From: Vibrio sp. Isolate32
Lineage (GTDB): Bacteria > Pseudomonadota > Gammaproteobacteria > Enterobacterales > Vibrionaceae
Length of the DNA stretch: 64,000 bases
Assembly: GCF_022397955.1 (NCBI RefSeq)
Contig: NZ_JAKEUQ010000001.1
Location: 125,647-189,646, forward strand
Direction of reading: 5' to 3'
Below the pieces are notes generated by a model. That model did no database searches. It had not been told where the DNA came from and saw nothing but the letters and a program-made list of their open reading frames with translations. Position 1 is the first letter of the stretch. Every line of letters starts with the position of its first letter. This document shows positions 27,398-37,939 of this stretch, one piece after another. The translations under genes were made by a program, and so were the position numbers.

Positions 27398-28474
27398 ATG
27401 CGTAACTTTACTTCGAAGCAAGATTTCTGTTCATGGTTGAATGAGTTTGAGTCACCAATCCTCATCCCAGAGTGGGCGCTACACCAAAATATTGTCTCTG
27501 TTGATCCCCGTGGATCGTTTGTTATTACTTTGCCTTTCGCTGCGAATCAGCTTGCTGTTGATCTTGAAAATTGGATTAACGCTCAGATTGAACAAAAGCT
27601 TGTGAATGCTTTTCAATTTGAAGTGAAGGTCAAGCCGTCGGCACTTGAAACGACGGTATCAACGCCACTCAAAGGCGTGAAGAATATTATTGCCGTCACT
27701 TCTGCCAAGGGCGGGGTGGGTAAATCAACGACCTCAGTTAACCTTGCTCTGGCTTTATCGAAGTCAGGCTCAAAAGTCGGTTTATTGGATGCGGACATCT
27801 ACGGCCCATCGGTTCCTATGATGCTAGGGCAGTTAGATGCGAAGCCAGAAGTGCAAAACAATAAGTGGATGATGCCGATCGAAGCACACGGTATTTTCAC
27901 TCATTCAATTGGTTACCTTGTATCAAAAGATGACGCTGCTATTTGGCGCGGCCCTATGGCGGCAAAAGCACTGGGTCAGCTTGTGAATGAAACCGTATGG
28001 CCAGAGCTGGATTACCTTGTGATCGATATGCCACCGGGCACGGGTGATATCCAATTAACTCTATCTCAACAAATCCCAGTAACCGGTGCAGTTGTTGTGA
28101 CGACTCCTCAAGATCTAGCATTAGCAGACGCACGCAAAGGTGTCGCGATGTTCGATAAAGTGAGTGTGCCTGTAGCAGGCTTAGTTGAAAACATGAGCTA
28201 CCATATATGTAGTCACTGTGGTGGGAAAGAGCATATCTTTGGCGCTGGTGGTGCAGAGGTTATGTCTGAAGAGTTCTACCTCGATATCTTAGCGCAAATC
28301 CCACTACACATTGATGTTCGCGAAGACATCGATGCGGGCTGCCCGACGGTAGTGCGCCGCCCAGACAGCGAGCACACACACCATTACCTAGAGCTCGCTG
28401 AAAATGTCGCGGCTAAAATGTTTTGGACCGGTAAAGCGCGACCAGAAGCGATCAACTTTTCTATGGTCGAATAG
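27398..28474 (+). CDS. apbC: Iron-sulfur cluster carrier Mrp/ApbC
   Basis: P-loop ATPase of the MinD/Mrp family that binds and delivers Fe-S clusters in the cytosol. An N-terminal region of about 95 residues (MIP18-like) precedes the deviant Walker A KGGVGKST at 104-111. Switch regions DADIYGPSVPMML and VIDMPPGTGD follow, and the cluster-binding CxxC is in HICSHCGG. Length 358. AAAAGGAG precedes the ATG. Divergent from metG, an order shared with E. coli. Confidence 0.94.
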   Translation: MRNFTSKQDFCSWLNEFESPILIPEWALHQNIVSVDPRGSFVITLPFAANQLAVDLENWINAQIEQKLVNAFQFEVKVKPSALETTVSTPLKGVKNIIAVTSAKGGVGKSTTSVNLALALSKSGSKVGLLDADIYGPSVPMMLGQLDAKPEVQNNKWMMPIEAHGIFTHSIGYLVSKDDAAIWRGPMAAKALGQLVNETVWPELDYLVIDMPPGTGDIQLTLSQQIPVTGAVVVTTPQDLALADARKGVAMFDKVSVPVAGLVENMSYHICSHCGGKEHIFGAGGAEVMSEEFYLDILAQIPLHIDVREDIDAGCPTVVRRPDSEHTHHYLELAENVAAKMFWTGKARPEAINFSMVE

Positions 28475-28696
28475 TAAGCGCGAATCTCAACGCGGTATAA
28501 ATAATGAGTGGTTTAGATAAACAGCCCGTGGTTTTTGCACAACTATCGTTTTTTGGTTAGGTCGTTAGCAAGCCTGTGCAAATAGTTGGAGGCAAGTTAT
28601 TTGAAAGCAAACGATTGTCTTAAGTAAATCTATTGAGATCATCAATTTGACTGCAATTTACTAAAATGGCGACTAGAATCTATGTGCTTTAGCCCC

Positions 28697-28702
28697 TATA
28701 AT
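28697..28702 (+). promoter_or_regulatory. Possible -10 box of udk
   Basis: A perfect TATAAT about 50 nt before the udk ATG. No good -35 box was found at 16-18 nt. Confidence 0.3.
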
Positions 28703-28750
28703 CAGGCGGTTTATCTATTCCCAACATCAAACCATATCGGGTGCAAATTA

Positions 28751-29392
28751 ATGTCTGATAATAATCAATGTGTCATCGTAGGTATCGCTGGCGCTTCAGC
28801 TTCAGGAAAAAGTCTGATTGCTAGTACGATTTATAATGAGCTGCGCGAAAAAGTAGGCGACCATCAAATTGGTGTTATCACTGAAGATTGCTATTATAGC
28901 GACCAAAGCCACTTGAGTATGGAAGAGCGAGTTAAAACTAACTACGATCACCCAAATGCACTAGATCATGACCTTTTATGTGAACATCTACAGCAGTTAA
29001 TGAGTGGCAACGCCGTCGAAGTTCCTGAATACAGCTACACAGAACACACACGTACTTCTGAAACGACTACACTTACTCCAAAGAAAGTGATCATTTTAGA
29101 GGGTATTCTGCTTCTAACAGACCCGCGTCTTCGTAAACTAATGCACGCAAGTGTGTTTATGGATACACCATTAGACATCTGTCTACTACGCCGTGTTAAG
29201 CGTGATGTAGAAGAGCGCGGTCGTACAATGGACACTGTACTTAAGCAATACCAAGAAACAGTACGTCCAATGTTTATGCAGTTTATCGAGCCTTCAAAAC
29301 AACATGCAGACATCATTGTTCCTCGTGGTGGTAAAAACCGTATTGCGATTGATGTGCTAAAAGCGCACATTGCGAAGTTGTTGAAGTCATAA
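28751..29392 (+). CDS. udk: Uridine kinase Udk
   Basis: Pyrimidine-salvage kinase phosphorylating uridine and cytidine. Length is 213 residues from ATG 28751, equal to the family; the frame stays open upstream to 28682, but that part has no homologous character and covers a TATAAT box. P-loop [33 protein letters not shown] and [13 protein letters not shown] are family motifs. The ribosome-binding site is weak (GGGTG). A terminator hairpin follows before asmA. Confidence 0.94.
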   Translation: MSDNNQCVIVGIAGASASGKSLIASTIYNELREKVGDHQIGVITEDCYYSDQSHLSMEERVKTNYDHPNALDHDLLCEHLQQLMSGNAVEVPEYSYTEHTRTSETTTLTPKKVIILEGILLLTDPRLRKLMHASVFMDTPLDICLLRRVKRDVEERGRTMDTVLKQYQETVRPMFMQFIEPSKQHADIIVPRGGKNRIAIDVLKAHIAKLLKS

Positions 29393-29444
29393 TCGAATAA
29401 AATTTTGCTTAAGTGATTCACTTAGCTTTATTTTTTACCGAATC

Positions 29445-29475
29445 AGTGGCACTTTTATAGTGCCACTTTCTTTTG
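29445..29475 (+). terminator. Terminator after udk
   Basis: AGTGGCACT (29445-29453) pairs with AGTGCCACT (29459-29467), TTTAT loop, followed by TTCTTTT. Confidence 0.75.
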
Positions 29476-29498
29476 GAATCTAAGCAAGGAATATGCGG

Positions 29499-31625
29499 AT
29501 GAAGAAACTACTCATTTTCATAGCTGTACCAGTGTTTGTTGTCGTTGCAGCAATTTTGGCACTAGTGCTGTTAGTGAATCCCAATCAATTTAAGCCATTA
29601 ATTGTCGAACAAGCCCAAAAACACACTGGCCTAAAGCTCGTGATTGAGGGTGATATCAGCTGGCAATTCTTCCCATCCATTGGCTTTGAACTTGGACAAA
29701 CTGAATTACGTAATCCAGAAGGGTTCACCCAACCAAATCTATTCAAGGTCGATACGGTTGGTGTTGATGTTTCGGTTACTCCGCTATTTAGCAACCAACT
29801 AGAGATTGGCAACATTACTCTAGATGGTGCAGAATTCTATTTAGAAACGCTTAAAGATGGTCGCAAGAACATTGATGTACTAACGCAAGCGTCTGCGCCT
29901 CAAGAATCTGAGCCTGCAGCAGACACAAGCTCTGAATCCGCGCCTGCACCTCAAGAGCAAACTACCACAGATACATCGGGTTGGACGATCAACCTTGCAG
30001 GTGTCACTGTATCAAATGCATTGTTTGAAATGGACGACAAGCAAGCGGGTTCATTCACTAAGCTCTACGATGTGTCTTTGAACCTTTCTGAGTTTGCCGT
30101 TGATACATGGACAACCGCGACATTTGCGGCTTCTGGTGAAAACAACCAACAGAAGTTTTCAGCGGAGGGCAGTGCCGAATTCAAATTAGCTGAAGGCTTT
30201 GCAAGTTACGCACTTCGTAACATTGATTTAAACGCTAAGTTTAATGACCCTGCGACGTCAATTGACTCGGCAAAGGTTGGTTTAGATACGTTTGAGTTCG
30301 ATAAGGTTAACCAACTGACTTACGCTGTGGTTGGTAAAGCTGCTGGTCTAGATTTAGACCTGAAAGGTGGCGGTGAGTTGACGGTTGATAAAGCCATTTC
30401 AAAAGTGACACTGAACAAATTAACGTTAGTCTCAACATTCAAAGGAGACACGCTTCCTCAGTCTCCAATGAAAGTCGATATGCTGTCTGATTTAAGCTTC
30501 GATCTTAACAAGAGCCACCTGAGCTTTGTGTTAGAGAAGCTACAAGCTAGCGCTATTGCATTAGACGGTAAAGCAGACGTAACCCTATCTGAAATACCAA
30601 AGGTTCGTTTCTCTCTTCATAGTCCGAATATTGATTTAGACGAGTTCCTAGGCTTAGGCAATACAACAGAAATAGCGAGCACAGCTCCTTCTGGTTCTGC
30701 TGGTGGCTCAACGTCAAACTCCGGTAGTTCAACTTCTGCTAAAGAAATAGAACCTGATCTGTCGGCTCTTAAAACGTTAGACGTGAAAGGTGACATCACG
30801 ATTGATAAGTTCAAGGCGAACAACGCGAAGATGCAGAATGTTAAAACGGCATTTTCGGTTAACCGTGGTATCGCAGAACTAACCTCATTCACATCGAATC
30901 TTTACCAAGGTTCTATTTCTGCTACTGCTAAGCTAGACGCTCGTAAAACACCAGCGACTTACTCAGCTAAGAAGAAAATCAAAGGTGTGAAAGTACAACC
31001 GTTACTGGTTGATGTTGCGAACAATGATATGCTGGAAGGTACGGGTAATATTGATGTTAACGTGAAAGGTAAGAGCCTAACTCCAACAGGTATTAAGAAA
31101 AACTTGGTCGGTACTATCGCGATTAACTTTGAAGATGGTGCAGTTAACGGCATCAACGTAGCTCAACTGATTCGTGAGAATTACGCGAAGATCAAAGGCG
31201 AAAAAGTTGAAAATACAAATGAAGCTCAAAAAACGGACTTCAGTGCAATGAAAGCGACGCTGAAGATCGACAAAGGTTGGGTTTCAACAAACGACTTATC
31301 TGCACAGTCACCACTGTTACGTGTGACAGGTCAAGGTAAAGCAAACTTCATCAATGAAACGGTCGATTTCCTTGTGCGTACATCAATTGTGGGTTCACTT
31401 GAAGGTCAGGGCGGTAAGAGCATTGATGACCTGAAAGATGTGACTATCCCAATTAAGGTAACTGGCCAGTGGGCTGACCCGAAATTTGCACTTGTTTTTG
31501 ATGATGTGTTGAAACAGAAAGCACAGAAAGAAATTGATCGTGGTGTGAACAAGCTAACGGACAAGATCAAAGATGAGAAAACCAAAGAAGCCGTTGATGG
31601 TTTATTGAAAGGTTTCTTTAACTAA
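29499..31625 (+). CDS. asmA: AsmA family protein
   Basis: Long inner-membrane-anchored periplasmic protein of 708 residues. One N-terminal helix (residues about 4-26) is followed by the AsmA domain (LVIEGDISWQFFPSIGFELGQTELRNPEGF). A low-complexity Ala/Pro/Glu/Ser segment lies near 135-155 and a Ser/Gly stretch near 400-415. The C-terminal AsmA_2 part ends in an amphipathic stretch (KEIDRGVNKLTDKIKDE). AsmA-like proteins are thought to be bridge-like lipid transporters between the two membranes. Start ATG 29499 is chosen over 29493 because AAGGA sits 8 nt before it. Confidence 0.9.
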   Translation: MKKLLIFIAVPVFVVVAAILALVLLVNPNQFKPLIVEQAQKHTGLKLVIEGDISWQFFPSIGFELGQTELRNPEGFTQPNLFKVDTVGVDVSVTPLFSNQLEIGNITLDGAEFYLETLKDGRKNIDVLTQASAPQESEPAADTSSESAPAPQEQTTTDTSGWTINLAGVTVSNALFEMDDKQAGSFTKLYDVSLNLSEFAVDTWTTATFAASGENNQQKFSAEGSAEFKLAEGFASYALRNIDLNAKFNDPATSIDSAKVGLDTFEFDKVNQLTYAVVGKAAGLDLDLKGGGELTVDKAISKVTLNKLTLVSTFKGDTLPQSPMKVDMLSDLSFDLNKSHLSFVLEKLQASAIALDGKADVTLSEIPKVRFSLHSPNIDLDEFLGLGNTTEIASTAPSGSAGGSTSNSGSSTSAKEIEPDLSALKTLDVKGDITIDKFKANNAKMQNVKTAFSVNRGIAELTSFTSNLYQGSISATAKLDARKTPATYSAKKKIKGVKVQPLLVDVANNDMLEGTGNIDVNVKGKSLTPTGIKKNLVGTIAINFEDGAVNGINVAQLIRENYAKIKGEKVENTNEAQKTDFSAMKATLKIDKGWVSTNDLSAQSPLLRVTGQGKANFINETVDFLVRTSIVGSLEGQGGKSIDDLKDVTIPIKVTGQWADPKFALVFDDVLKQKAQKEIDRGVNKLTDKIKDEKTKEAVDGLLKGFFN

Positions 31626-31650
31626 ACGTTTTTAACTCGTATATAAAAGA

Positions 31651-31684
31651 AGCGCCATTCCTGTTGTAGGAGTGGCGCTTTTTG
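31651..31684. terminator. Terminator between asmA and btuR
   Basis: An 11-bp stem AGCGCCATTCC (31651-31661) / GGAGTGGCGCT (31669-31679), with one G-T pair, followed by TTTTT. Confidence 0.82.
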
Positions 31685-31728
31685 TTTGGGTGTAATTTTC
31701 AGTTTACTGAGGAGAGAGCTAACCGTTC

Positions 31729-32334
31729 TTACCAATCCACGCCTTGAAGCGCTTTTACACCAGACTCGAAAGCGTGTTTAACGTTACGAACTTCAGACAC
31801 GGTATCGGCCATGTCCGTTAAAGTGCGGTGTGCTCCACGGCCAGTAATGATCACGGATTGCATTTTCGGACGGTTATTCAGCGCTTCTACCACTTCATCC
31901 AGTTCAATGTAGCCGTAACTCACCATGTAAGTCAGTTCATCAAACAGAATCACATCAATCGACTCATCGGCTAGCATGCGTTGGCACTCTTTCCACACGC
32001 GCTGTGCAGCTTCGATATCTTGAGCCTTGTTTTGAGTTTCCCAAGTAAAGCCAGTACCCATCACTTGGAACTCTACATCGAGCTTTTGGAGAACGTTCTT
32101 TTCGCCGTTATCCCAAGTTCCTTTTACAAACTGAGCAACGGCACACTTCTTACCATGGCCGACTGCACGTGTAATCGTACCAAAACCGGATGTTGATTTT
32201 CCTTTACCGTTACCAGTGATGACCAGCAATAGACCCTTTACTTCTTGTGCTGCAGCGACACGAGCATCGACTTGTTCTTTTACTTTCTGTTGTCTTGCTT
32301 TGTGGCGTTGTTCTTTGTTGTCTTCAGTCGACAT
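31729..32334 (-). CDS. btuR: Cob(I)yrinic acid a,c-diamide adenosyltransferase BtuR/CobO
   Basis: ATP:corrinoid adenosyltransferase of 201 residues that makes the adenosyl form of cobalamin precursors. P-loop GNGKGKSTSGFG, then RAVGHGKKCAVAQFVKGTW, DVILFDELTYMVSYGYI and TGRGAHRTLTDMADTVSEV are the CobA/BtuR hallmarks. The frame extends to 32397, but the start is ATG 32334 with AAAGGAT just upstream. Divergent from the phosphatase gene. Confidence 0.92.
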   Translation of the reverse strand: MSTEDNKEQRHKARQQKVKEQVDARVAAAQEVKGLLLVITGNGKGKSTSGFGTITRAVGHGKKCAVAQFVKGTWDNGEKNVLQKLDVEFQVMGTGFTWETQNKAQDIEAAQRVWKECQRMLADESIDVILFDELTYMVSYGYIELDEVVEALNNRPKMQSVIITGRGAHRTLTDMADTVSEVRNVKHAFESGVKALQGVDW

Positions 32335-32418
32335 GACAAATCCTTTTAAGTTGTGATTGCGCCTATCATAGCCTAACTTAACGATAGCAAAAACCATCGG
32401 AAGAACAGGTGATTAGGG

Positions 32419-32868
32419 ATGAAAAAGATACTCGTAGTTTGTATGGGGAATATTTGCCGTTCGCCAACAGGTGAAGCGGTGCTAAGGAAGAAAGCGCAAC
32501 AACTGGATATTGACGTTGTGGTTGACTCTGCAGGGACGATTGGTTTTCATCAAGGCAACCTGCCAGACTCTCGTTCGAAATCTGCAGGAGAGAAGCGAGG
32601 CTACAGCTTTAAGGGGATTACTTCTCGTAAAGTGGTTGATAATGATTTCGAAGAATTTGACCTGATACTTGCGGCCGATAGGGCTAATTTAGACGACTTA
32701 ATGATCCTGTGTCCAACGCACTTACAATATAAACTTGCATTGTTCTTGAGTTTTGGAGAGTCGCAGTACGAAGAGATTCCTGACCCATATTACGGAGGGG
32801 GCAACGGATTTGAGTTGGTACTGGACTTAATCGAAGAGTCTAGCGAAGCGATATTGCGTTCATTGTAG
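32419..32868 (+). CDS. Low-molecular-weight protein-tyrosine phosphatase
   Basis: Protein of 149 residues with the LMW-PTP active-site loop CMGNICRSP: nucleophile Cys8, loop Arg14, and the general acid Asp122 in PDPYYGG. Homologues such as Wzb and Etp dephosphorylate BY-kinases in capsule clusters, but no tyrosine kinase or polysaccharide gene is nearby, so the substrate is unknown. It is divergent from btuR and followed by the second copy of a conserved 41-nt element and a shared terminator. Confidence 0.9.
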   Translation: MKKILVVCMGNICRSPTGEAVLRKKAQQLDIDVVVDSAGTIGFHQGNLPDSRSKSAGEKRGYSFKGITSRKVVDNDFEEFDLILAADRANLDDLMILCPTHLQYKLALFLSFGESQYEEIPDPYYGGGNGFELVLDLIEESSEAILRSL

Positions 32869-32924
32869 TGTGTAATCACGCTGAGTACGCTTAACGTAGG
32901 TAGTATTTGAAGTAGTCATAATTC

Positions 32925-32965
32925 GTCCTCAATGTGTAAACACATTTTAGGACGGGACATGGATA
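32925..32965 (+). repeat. 41-nt dispersed element, copy B, before a terminator
   Basis: Ungapped match to 4100-4140 at 32 of 41 positions. In this copy the left part forms a hairpin: GTCCT with AGGAC and AATGTG with CACATT. A GCCGAC-type terminator follows within a few bases, as in copy A. Confidence 0.6.
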
Positions 32966-32999
32966 TAAAAAAAGGCCGACATTGAATGTCGGCCTTTCT
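32966..32999. terminator. Bidirectional terminator between the phosphatase and SulP genes
   Basis: AAAGGCCGACAT (32971-32982) pairs with ATGTCGGCCTTT (32986-32997). The T run is longer on the minus strand, so it mainly serves the SulP gene. Confidence 0.88.
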
Positions 33000-33026
33000 A
33001 AATCTAACTTAAAGCTACAGCTAAGA

Positions 33027-34574
33027 TTACTTAGACATTACTTTGTAGATTGGATCTTCTGCTACGTTTGCTTCAACTAAGCTACCTGCTTTGTGCAGCA
33101 TAGCAACACAGTCTTGGCTCAGGTGACGAAGGTGCAGCGTTTTACCTTGTGCAGCGTAACGCTCAGCAATGGTATCAATTGCTTCAATAGCAGAATGGTC
33201 GGTTACGCGAGAGTTCGCGAAATCAACGATAACATCTTGTGGATCTTCATGAGCGTCAAACAACTCAAGGAAGTTTGCTGTTGAACCGAAGAAGATTGGA
33301 CCGTTTACTTTATACTCTTTTGAACCGGCTTCGTTGATGCAAGTATCAGCGTAGATGTGCTTAGCATGTTGCCATGCAAACATCAGTGCAGATGCAATTA
33401 CACCTACAAAAACCGCTACCGCTAGGTCAGTCATTACTGTTACAACCGTAACAAGAACGATAACGAAGAAGTCTTGCTTAGGTACACGACGTGCAAGCTT
33501 GAAGGTTGCCCACTCGAATGTACCAATTACAACCATGAACATTACACCAACTAGCGCCGCTAGCGGGATCATTTCGATAAGTGCTGAACCGAATAGGATG
33601 AACATTAGCAATGCAACAGCAGCAACGATGCCCGATAGACGACCACGACCACCAGAGTTTACGTTGATCATTGATTGACCAATCATCGCACAACCACCCA
33701 TCGCGCCAAATACTGAACACGTTACGTTAGCCATACCTTGACCAACACATTCACGGTTAGATTGACCACGAGTGTTTGTCATCTCGTCTAGTACTGTTAG
33801 CGTCAGTAGTGATTCGATTAGACCAATCGCTGCAAGGATCACTGCGTAAGGCAGAATGATGTATAGCGTTTCTAGGTTAAACGGCACTGCTGGAATAGAG
33901 AAGGTCGGTAGAGAGCCCGCTAGCGTTGCTGCTTCGTCGCCAGACATAGTGCGCAGGAAATCAACAACAGTACGAGTTTCAAGATCAAGACCTACAACCA
34001 ATGCCGTTACAGTTACGATAGCAACCAATGAAGATGGTACTGCTGTTGTCAGTTTTGGTAGGAAGTGGATGATCGCCATAGTTAGTGCCACTAGGCCTAA
34101 CATCAGAGTCATCTGGTCGCTTGGTAGCCAAGTTAATGCACCTGTTAGATCTGGTGCTTTGAATTGACCAAGTTGAGCTAGGAAAATAACGATAGCTAAA
34201 CCGTTCACGAAACCAATCATTACTGGGTGTGGAACGATACGGATAAATTTACCTAGCTTGAAGACACCCGCTGCAATTTGCAGAAGACCAGCTAGCATAA
34301 TTGCCGCGAATAGGTATTGAACACCGTGAGTTGCAACTAGGCTTACCATTACAACAGCCATTGCGCCAGTAGCACCAGAAATCATACCTGGACGACCGCC
34401 GAAGACAGAAGTGATTAAACCTACGATGAATGCTGCGTAAAGACCAACCATTGGGTCAACGCCAGCAACAAAGGCGAATGCTACGGCTTCAGGTACCAGA
34501 GCTAGGGCTACTGTAAGACCTGAAAGCACATCATTCTTTACAGAGTGCTTTGAAAATTGTGGGAATTCGAACAT
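33027..34574 (-). CDS. SulP-family anion transporter with STAS domain
   Basis: Inner-membrane SLC26/SulP protein, 515 residues. About 12-14 helices run from residue 10 to 400 ([41 protein letters not shown]), followed by a cytoplasmic STAS domain (about 410-510, [20 protein letters not shown]). The family moves sulfate, bicarbonate or dicarboxylates with sodium or protons, and substrate cannot be told from sequence here. No carbonic anhydrase or sulfur gene lies next to it. It is downstream of, and on the same strand as, a region insulated from rne by a terminator. Confidence 0.88.
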   Translation of the reverse strand: MFEFPQFSKHSVKNDVLSGLTVALALVPEAVAFAFVAGVDPMVGLYAAFIVGLITSVFGGRPGMISGATGAMAVVMVSLVATHGVQYLFAAIMLAGLLQIAAGVFKLGKFIRIVPHPVMIGFVNGLAIVIFLAQLGQFKAPDLTGALTWLPSDQMTLMLGLVALTMAIIHFLPKLTTAVPSSLVAIVTVTALVVGLDLETRTVVDFLRTMSGDEAATLAGSLPTFSIPAVPFNLETLYIILPYAVILAAIGLIESLLTLTVLDEMTNTRGQSNRECVGQGMANVTCSVFGAMGGCAMIGQSMINVNSGGRGRLSGIVAAVALLMFILFGSALIEMIPLAALVGVMFMVVIGTFEWATFKLARRVPKQDFFVIVLVTVVTVMTDLAVAVFVGVIASALMFAWQHAKHIYADTCINEAGSKEYKVNGPIFFGSTANFLELFDAHEDPQDVIVDFANSRVTDHSAIEAIDTIAERYAAQGKTLHLRHLSQDCVAMLHKAGSLVEANVAEDPIYKVMSK

Positions 34575-34768
34575 GTTTGCTCAGCTATGCTTAAGATGGA
34601 TTTACCGACACGGGTGTATTGCGTAGCCAAACAGTGATGGAAAAGAGCGGCAATAGCGAAGTGTCGAAAAGATAAGTGCGCGAATGCTACCCAAAAATGT
34701 GATTAAGTTCAAGGTTGAACCTAACTTTGAGTAATATATCTGTTAATTTTTATTCGATTAGTAGATAT

Positions 34769-34797
34769 AAAAAAGGCTGCTTTAATAAGCAGCCTTT
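34769..34797 (-). terminator. Terminator of rne
   Basis: AAAGGCTGCTT (34772-34782) pairs with AAGCAGCCTTT (34787-34797), four-base loop, with six T following on the minus strand. Confidence 0.9.
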
Positions 34798-34832
34798 GAT
34801 TCTATTTACTGGTGATTATCTATCAATAACCA

Positions 34833-37800
34833 TTAGTAGTTTGGCTTAGTCATGCCTGCGCCAGCTTTGTTAGACGCTGCCTGACTGCCTGCACCTTTAG
34901 ATACAAAACGTTCAGTGCGGAACGGAGCTGCAATCACTTCAATCTCTTTGATCTCTTGAGGACCAGGAGCTTTAGTCATTGGTGAACCGGCTTGCTTCTT
35001 AGCAACAGTTGCTTTTGGCGTTTCTGCTTTTACAACAGGCGCTTCTTCAACTTTCACTTCAGCTTTCGGTGCTTCCACTACTTTTACAGGTTCAACGACA
35101 ACCGCTTCCTCTGCTTTCACAGTCTCAACAGGTGCTTCAACTACTGTATTTTCTACTACAGGAGCATCAACTTTCGCTTCGGCAATCATTGGAGCTTCTT
35201 CAACAACAGCAGGAGCTTCAGCAACTGGAGCTTGAGTTACTGCAGTCTCTTCACGGCGGATAATCACTTTACCCATTGCCAGTTCAGGACATGCAAAACC
35301 GCCAGCCATTACAACGTTGCTTTGTGGTGCCGTCTCTAGAACAACATTCTGCTCTTGAACAGATGTTTGAGCTTCAGCTACTACTTGAACTTCAGCCACT
35401 TCAGATTTTGCCTGCTTGTGGTGAGGTTTTGGAATGAAGCGAGGCATCACTTTACCCATAGCCATTTCAGGAGAAGCTACACCACCTTTGCGCAGGCGGA
35501 ATGGGTTAGGGCGACGATCACGACCGCGACGACGACGTTGACCACTTGCACGTAGGTGACGTGGAGAACGACGGTTACGACGTTGTTTCGGCTCTTCCTG
35601 TTCAGATTGCTCTACATTCGCTTGAGTTGCTTCTACTTGTTCCGCAACTTTTTGCTCTTGAGCTACTGACTGTTCTTTTGAAACAGATAGTTCTTTAGCA
35701 ATCACTTGCTCTTTTGAAGCATTATCTTCAGCTTGAACTTGTTGGTCTTTAACACGAACTTGCTTGTTTAGTTTACGACGCTGACGACGCTCTTTAATCT
35801 TAGCTGCTTTCGCTTCAGGCTTAGCCTTAGGCGCTTCCGGTTTTCCAGCTTGTGCTTCTGCCGCTAGCTGTAGACCTTCTTCTGCTAATTTAGATGGTGC
35901 TTGCTCTTCGCGTTGCTTGTTGCGACGGTCTTGCTTAGGCTTACGAGGCTGACGATTTTGCTGTGGAGCTGCTTCTTTCTGCTCTTCAGGTTTCTCATCA
36001 CGTGCAGGCTTACGACGACGCTTGTTGTCGCGGTTTTCGTTACGATTGTCTCCACGCTCACCACGTTGGTTACGACGACGGTTATCGTTACGATCACGGC
36101 GTTGACGGTTGCCGTTGTTGCGATTGTTCTTAGGTTTTTCTTCTTGCTTCTCTTCTTCTTTCTTCTCTTCTTGAGTTGAAGACCCAAATAAGAAGCTACC
36201 GATAGCTTTGAAGAAACGACCAATTAGGCCTGATTCTTGAGTTGCTGATGGTTCAGCTTTTTTCTCTTCTACAGCTTTAGGTGCTGGAGCGGGAGTCGGT
36301 GCTGATTGAGCTGGAGCAGCGAAGCCTTTCAGAGCTGGCTCTTCGATCTTCTTAGGACGAATTGCTTGTTCTGCAGGTTCTTTGCTTTCTGCTTCTTTCA
36401 GAGCATCTAGCTTCTTAGGGAGTAGGTAAGAAAGTAGATCAAACTCTTCGCCTTCACGAACACGGATAACCTCAAAGTGCGGTGTTTCCATGTCAGAGTT
36501 AGGTACAACAGTGATCTTAACTTCTTGGTTCTTCTCGATGTGGTTTACTGAGCGACGTTTTTCGTTCAGAAGGTAAGAAGCGATTGGAACAGGTACAACA
36601 GCAAGTACTTGTGCTGTGTTGTCTTTTAGAGCTTCTTCTTCAATCAAACGTAGAACAGAAAGTGCTAGAGATTCGTTATCACGAACAACACCAGTACCTG
36701 TACAACGAGGACAAATGTGGTGGCTTGCTTCTGCTAGTGATGGGCTCAAACGTTGACGAGACATCTCTAGAAGACCAAAGCGAGAAATACGCCCAATCTG
36801 AACACGTGCGCGATCTAAACGAACGGCATCACGTAGACGGCTTTCTACTTCGCGTTGGTGGCGAACCGGAGTCATATCGATAAAGTCGATTACAACAAGG
36901 CCACCTAGGTCACGTAGACGTAATTGACGTGCAATTTCATCGGCAGCTTCTAGGTTAGTGTTAAGTGCTGTTTCTTCAATATCGCCGCCTTTTGTTGCAC
37001 GAGCAGAGTTGATATCGATAGAAGTCAGTGCTTCTGTTGGGTCGATTACGATAGAACCACCAGATGGAAGACGAACTTCACGTTGGAAAGCAGATTCAAT
37101 CTGGCTTTCAATCTGGTAATGGCTGAATAGTGGCACTTCACCATCGTATTTCTTAACGCGATTCATGAAATCTGGGCGTATTAATTGAATGTGCGCTTGT
37201 GCACGTTCAAAAATAGTATTGCTGTCGATTAGAATCTCACCAATATCACGACGTAGGTAGTCACGAATCGCACGAACGATAACGTTACTTTCTTGGTGAA
37301 TTAGGAAAGGAGCTGCATTTGAATCAGAAGCTTGCTTGATAGCGCCCCAGTGATTCAGTAGTACGTTTAGGTCCCACTCTAGCTCTTCTGCACTTTTACC
37401 AACACCCGCTGTACGCACGATTAGGCCCATACCTTGAGGAAGCTCAAGAGTGCTTAATGCTGCTTTCAGTTGAGTGCGTTCATCACCTTCGATACGACGA
37501 GAAATACCGCCTGCACGAGGGTTATTAGGCATAAGAACTAAGTAACTACCAGCCAAAGAGATGAAAGTTGTCAGTGCAGCACCTTTGCTACCACGTTCTT
37601 CTTTCTCTACTTGTACGATTACTTCTTGGCCTTCTTTTAGCGCTTCTTTAATGCTAGGACGGCCTTGGTATGTATAACCTTCAGGGAAGTATTCGCGGGC
37701 AATTTCTTTAAGAGGGAGGAAACCGTGACGTTCTGCGCCGTAATCAACGAATGCCGCTTCTAGGCTTGGTTCAATACGGGTAATACGTCCTTTGTAGATA

Positions 37801-37919
37801 TTCGCTTTCTTTGACTCGTGACCTGGACTTTCGATATCTAGATCGAATAGTCGCTGGCCGTCAACCAAAGCGACACGCAACTCTTCTTTTTGAGTTGCGT
37901 TAATTAACATTCTTTTCAT
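34833..37919 (-). CDS. rne: Ribonuclease E
   Basis: Essential endoribonuclease and degradosome scaffold, 1028 residues. The catalytic half holds the S1 domain (residues about 36-120), the DNase I-like domain with metal-binding Asp302 (SIDINS) and Asp345 (VVIDFID), and the zinc-link CPRC at 403-406. The C-terminal half is disordered: Pro/Ala/Glu stretches, Arg-rich RNA-binding blocks ([39 protein letters not shown]), and two copies of a P-E-M/L-A-M-G-K-V motif (coded near 35441-35489 and 35264-35305). The tail MTKAP...SKGAG resembles the PNPase-binding end of the E. coli protein. Divergent from rluC. Confidence 0.96.
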   Translation of the reverse strand: MKRMLINATQKEELRVALVDGQRLFDLDIESPGHESKKANIYKGRITRIEPSLEAAFVDYGAERHGFLPLKEIAREYFPEGYTYQGRPSIKEALKEGQEVIVQVEKEERGSKGAALTTFISLAGSYLVLMPNNPRAGGISRRIEGDERTQLKAALSTLELPQGMGLIVRTAGVGKSAEELEWDLNVLLNHWGAIKQASDSNAAPFLIHQESNVIVRAIRDYLRRDIGEILIDSNTIFERAQAHIQLIRPDFMNRVKKYDGEVPLFSHYQIESQIESAFQREVRLPSGGSIVIDPTEALTSIDINSARATKGGDIEETALNTNLEAADEIARQLRLRDLGGLVVIDFIDMTPVRHQREVESRLRDAVRLDRARVQIGRISRFGLLEMSRQRLSPSLAEASHHICPRCTGTGVVRDNESLALSVLRLIEEEALKDNTAQVLAVVPVPIASYLLNEKRRSVNHIEKNQEVKITVVPNSDMETPHFEVIRVREGEEFDLLSYLLPKKLDALKEAESKEPAEQAIRPKKIEEPALKGFAAPAQSAPTPAPAPKAVEEKKAEPSATQESGLIGRFFKAIGSFLFGSSTQEEKKEEEKQEEKPKNNRNNGNRQRRDRNDNRRRNQRGERGDNRNENRDNKRRRKPARDEKPEEQKEAAPQQNRQPRKPKQDRRNKQREEQAPSKLAEEGLQLAAEAQAGKPEAPKAKPEAKAAKIKERRQRRKLNKQVRVKDQQVQAEDNASKEQVIAKELSVSKEQSVAQEQKVAEQVEATQANVEQSEQEEPKQRRNRRSPRHLRASGQRRRRGRDRRPNPFRLRKGGVASPEMAMGKVMPRFIPKPHHKQAKSEVAEVQVVAEAQTSVQEQNVVLETAPQSNVVMAGGFACPELAMGKVIIRREETAVTQAPVAEAPAVVEEAPMIAEAKVDAPVVENTVVEAPVETVKAEEAVVVEPVKVVEAPKAEVKVEEAPVVKAETPKATVAKKQAGSPMTKAPGPQEIKEIEVIAAPFRTERFVSKGAGSQAASNKAGAGMTKPNY

Positions 37920-37939
37920 TTAGAAATACTCGTTGTCTT

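Noticed and set aside
28532..28594. TTTGCACA...TGTGCAAA inverted repeat between mrp and udk
   Set aside because: Arms are about 40 nt apart with overlapping alternative pairings; no T run or known motif, so function is not supported.
33355..33678. 107-codon plus-strand frame inside the SulP gene
   Set aside because: Lies fully antisense to a well-supported transporter; composition reflects the opposite strand. The same applies to 13154-13528 in pta, 2723-3130 in moaB/moaC and 8614-9054 in oppD.
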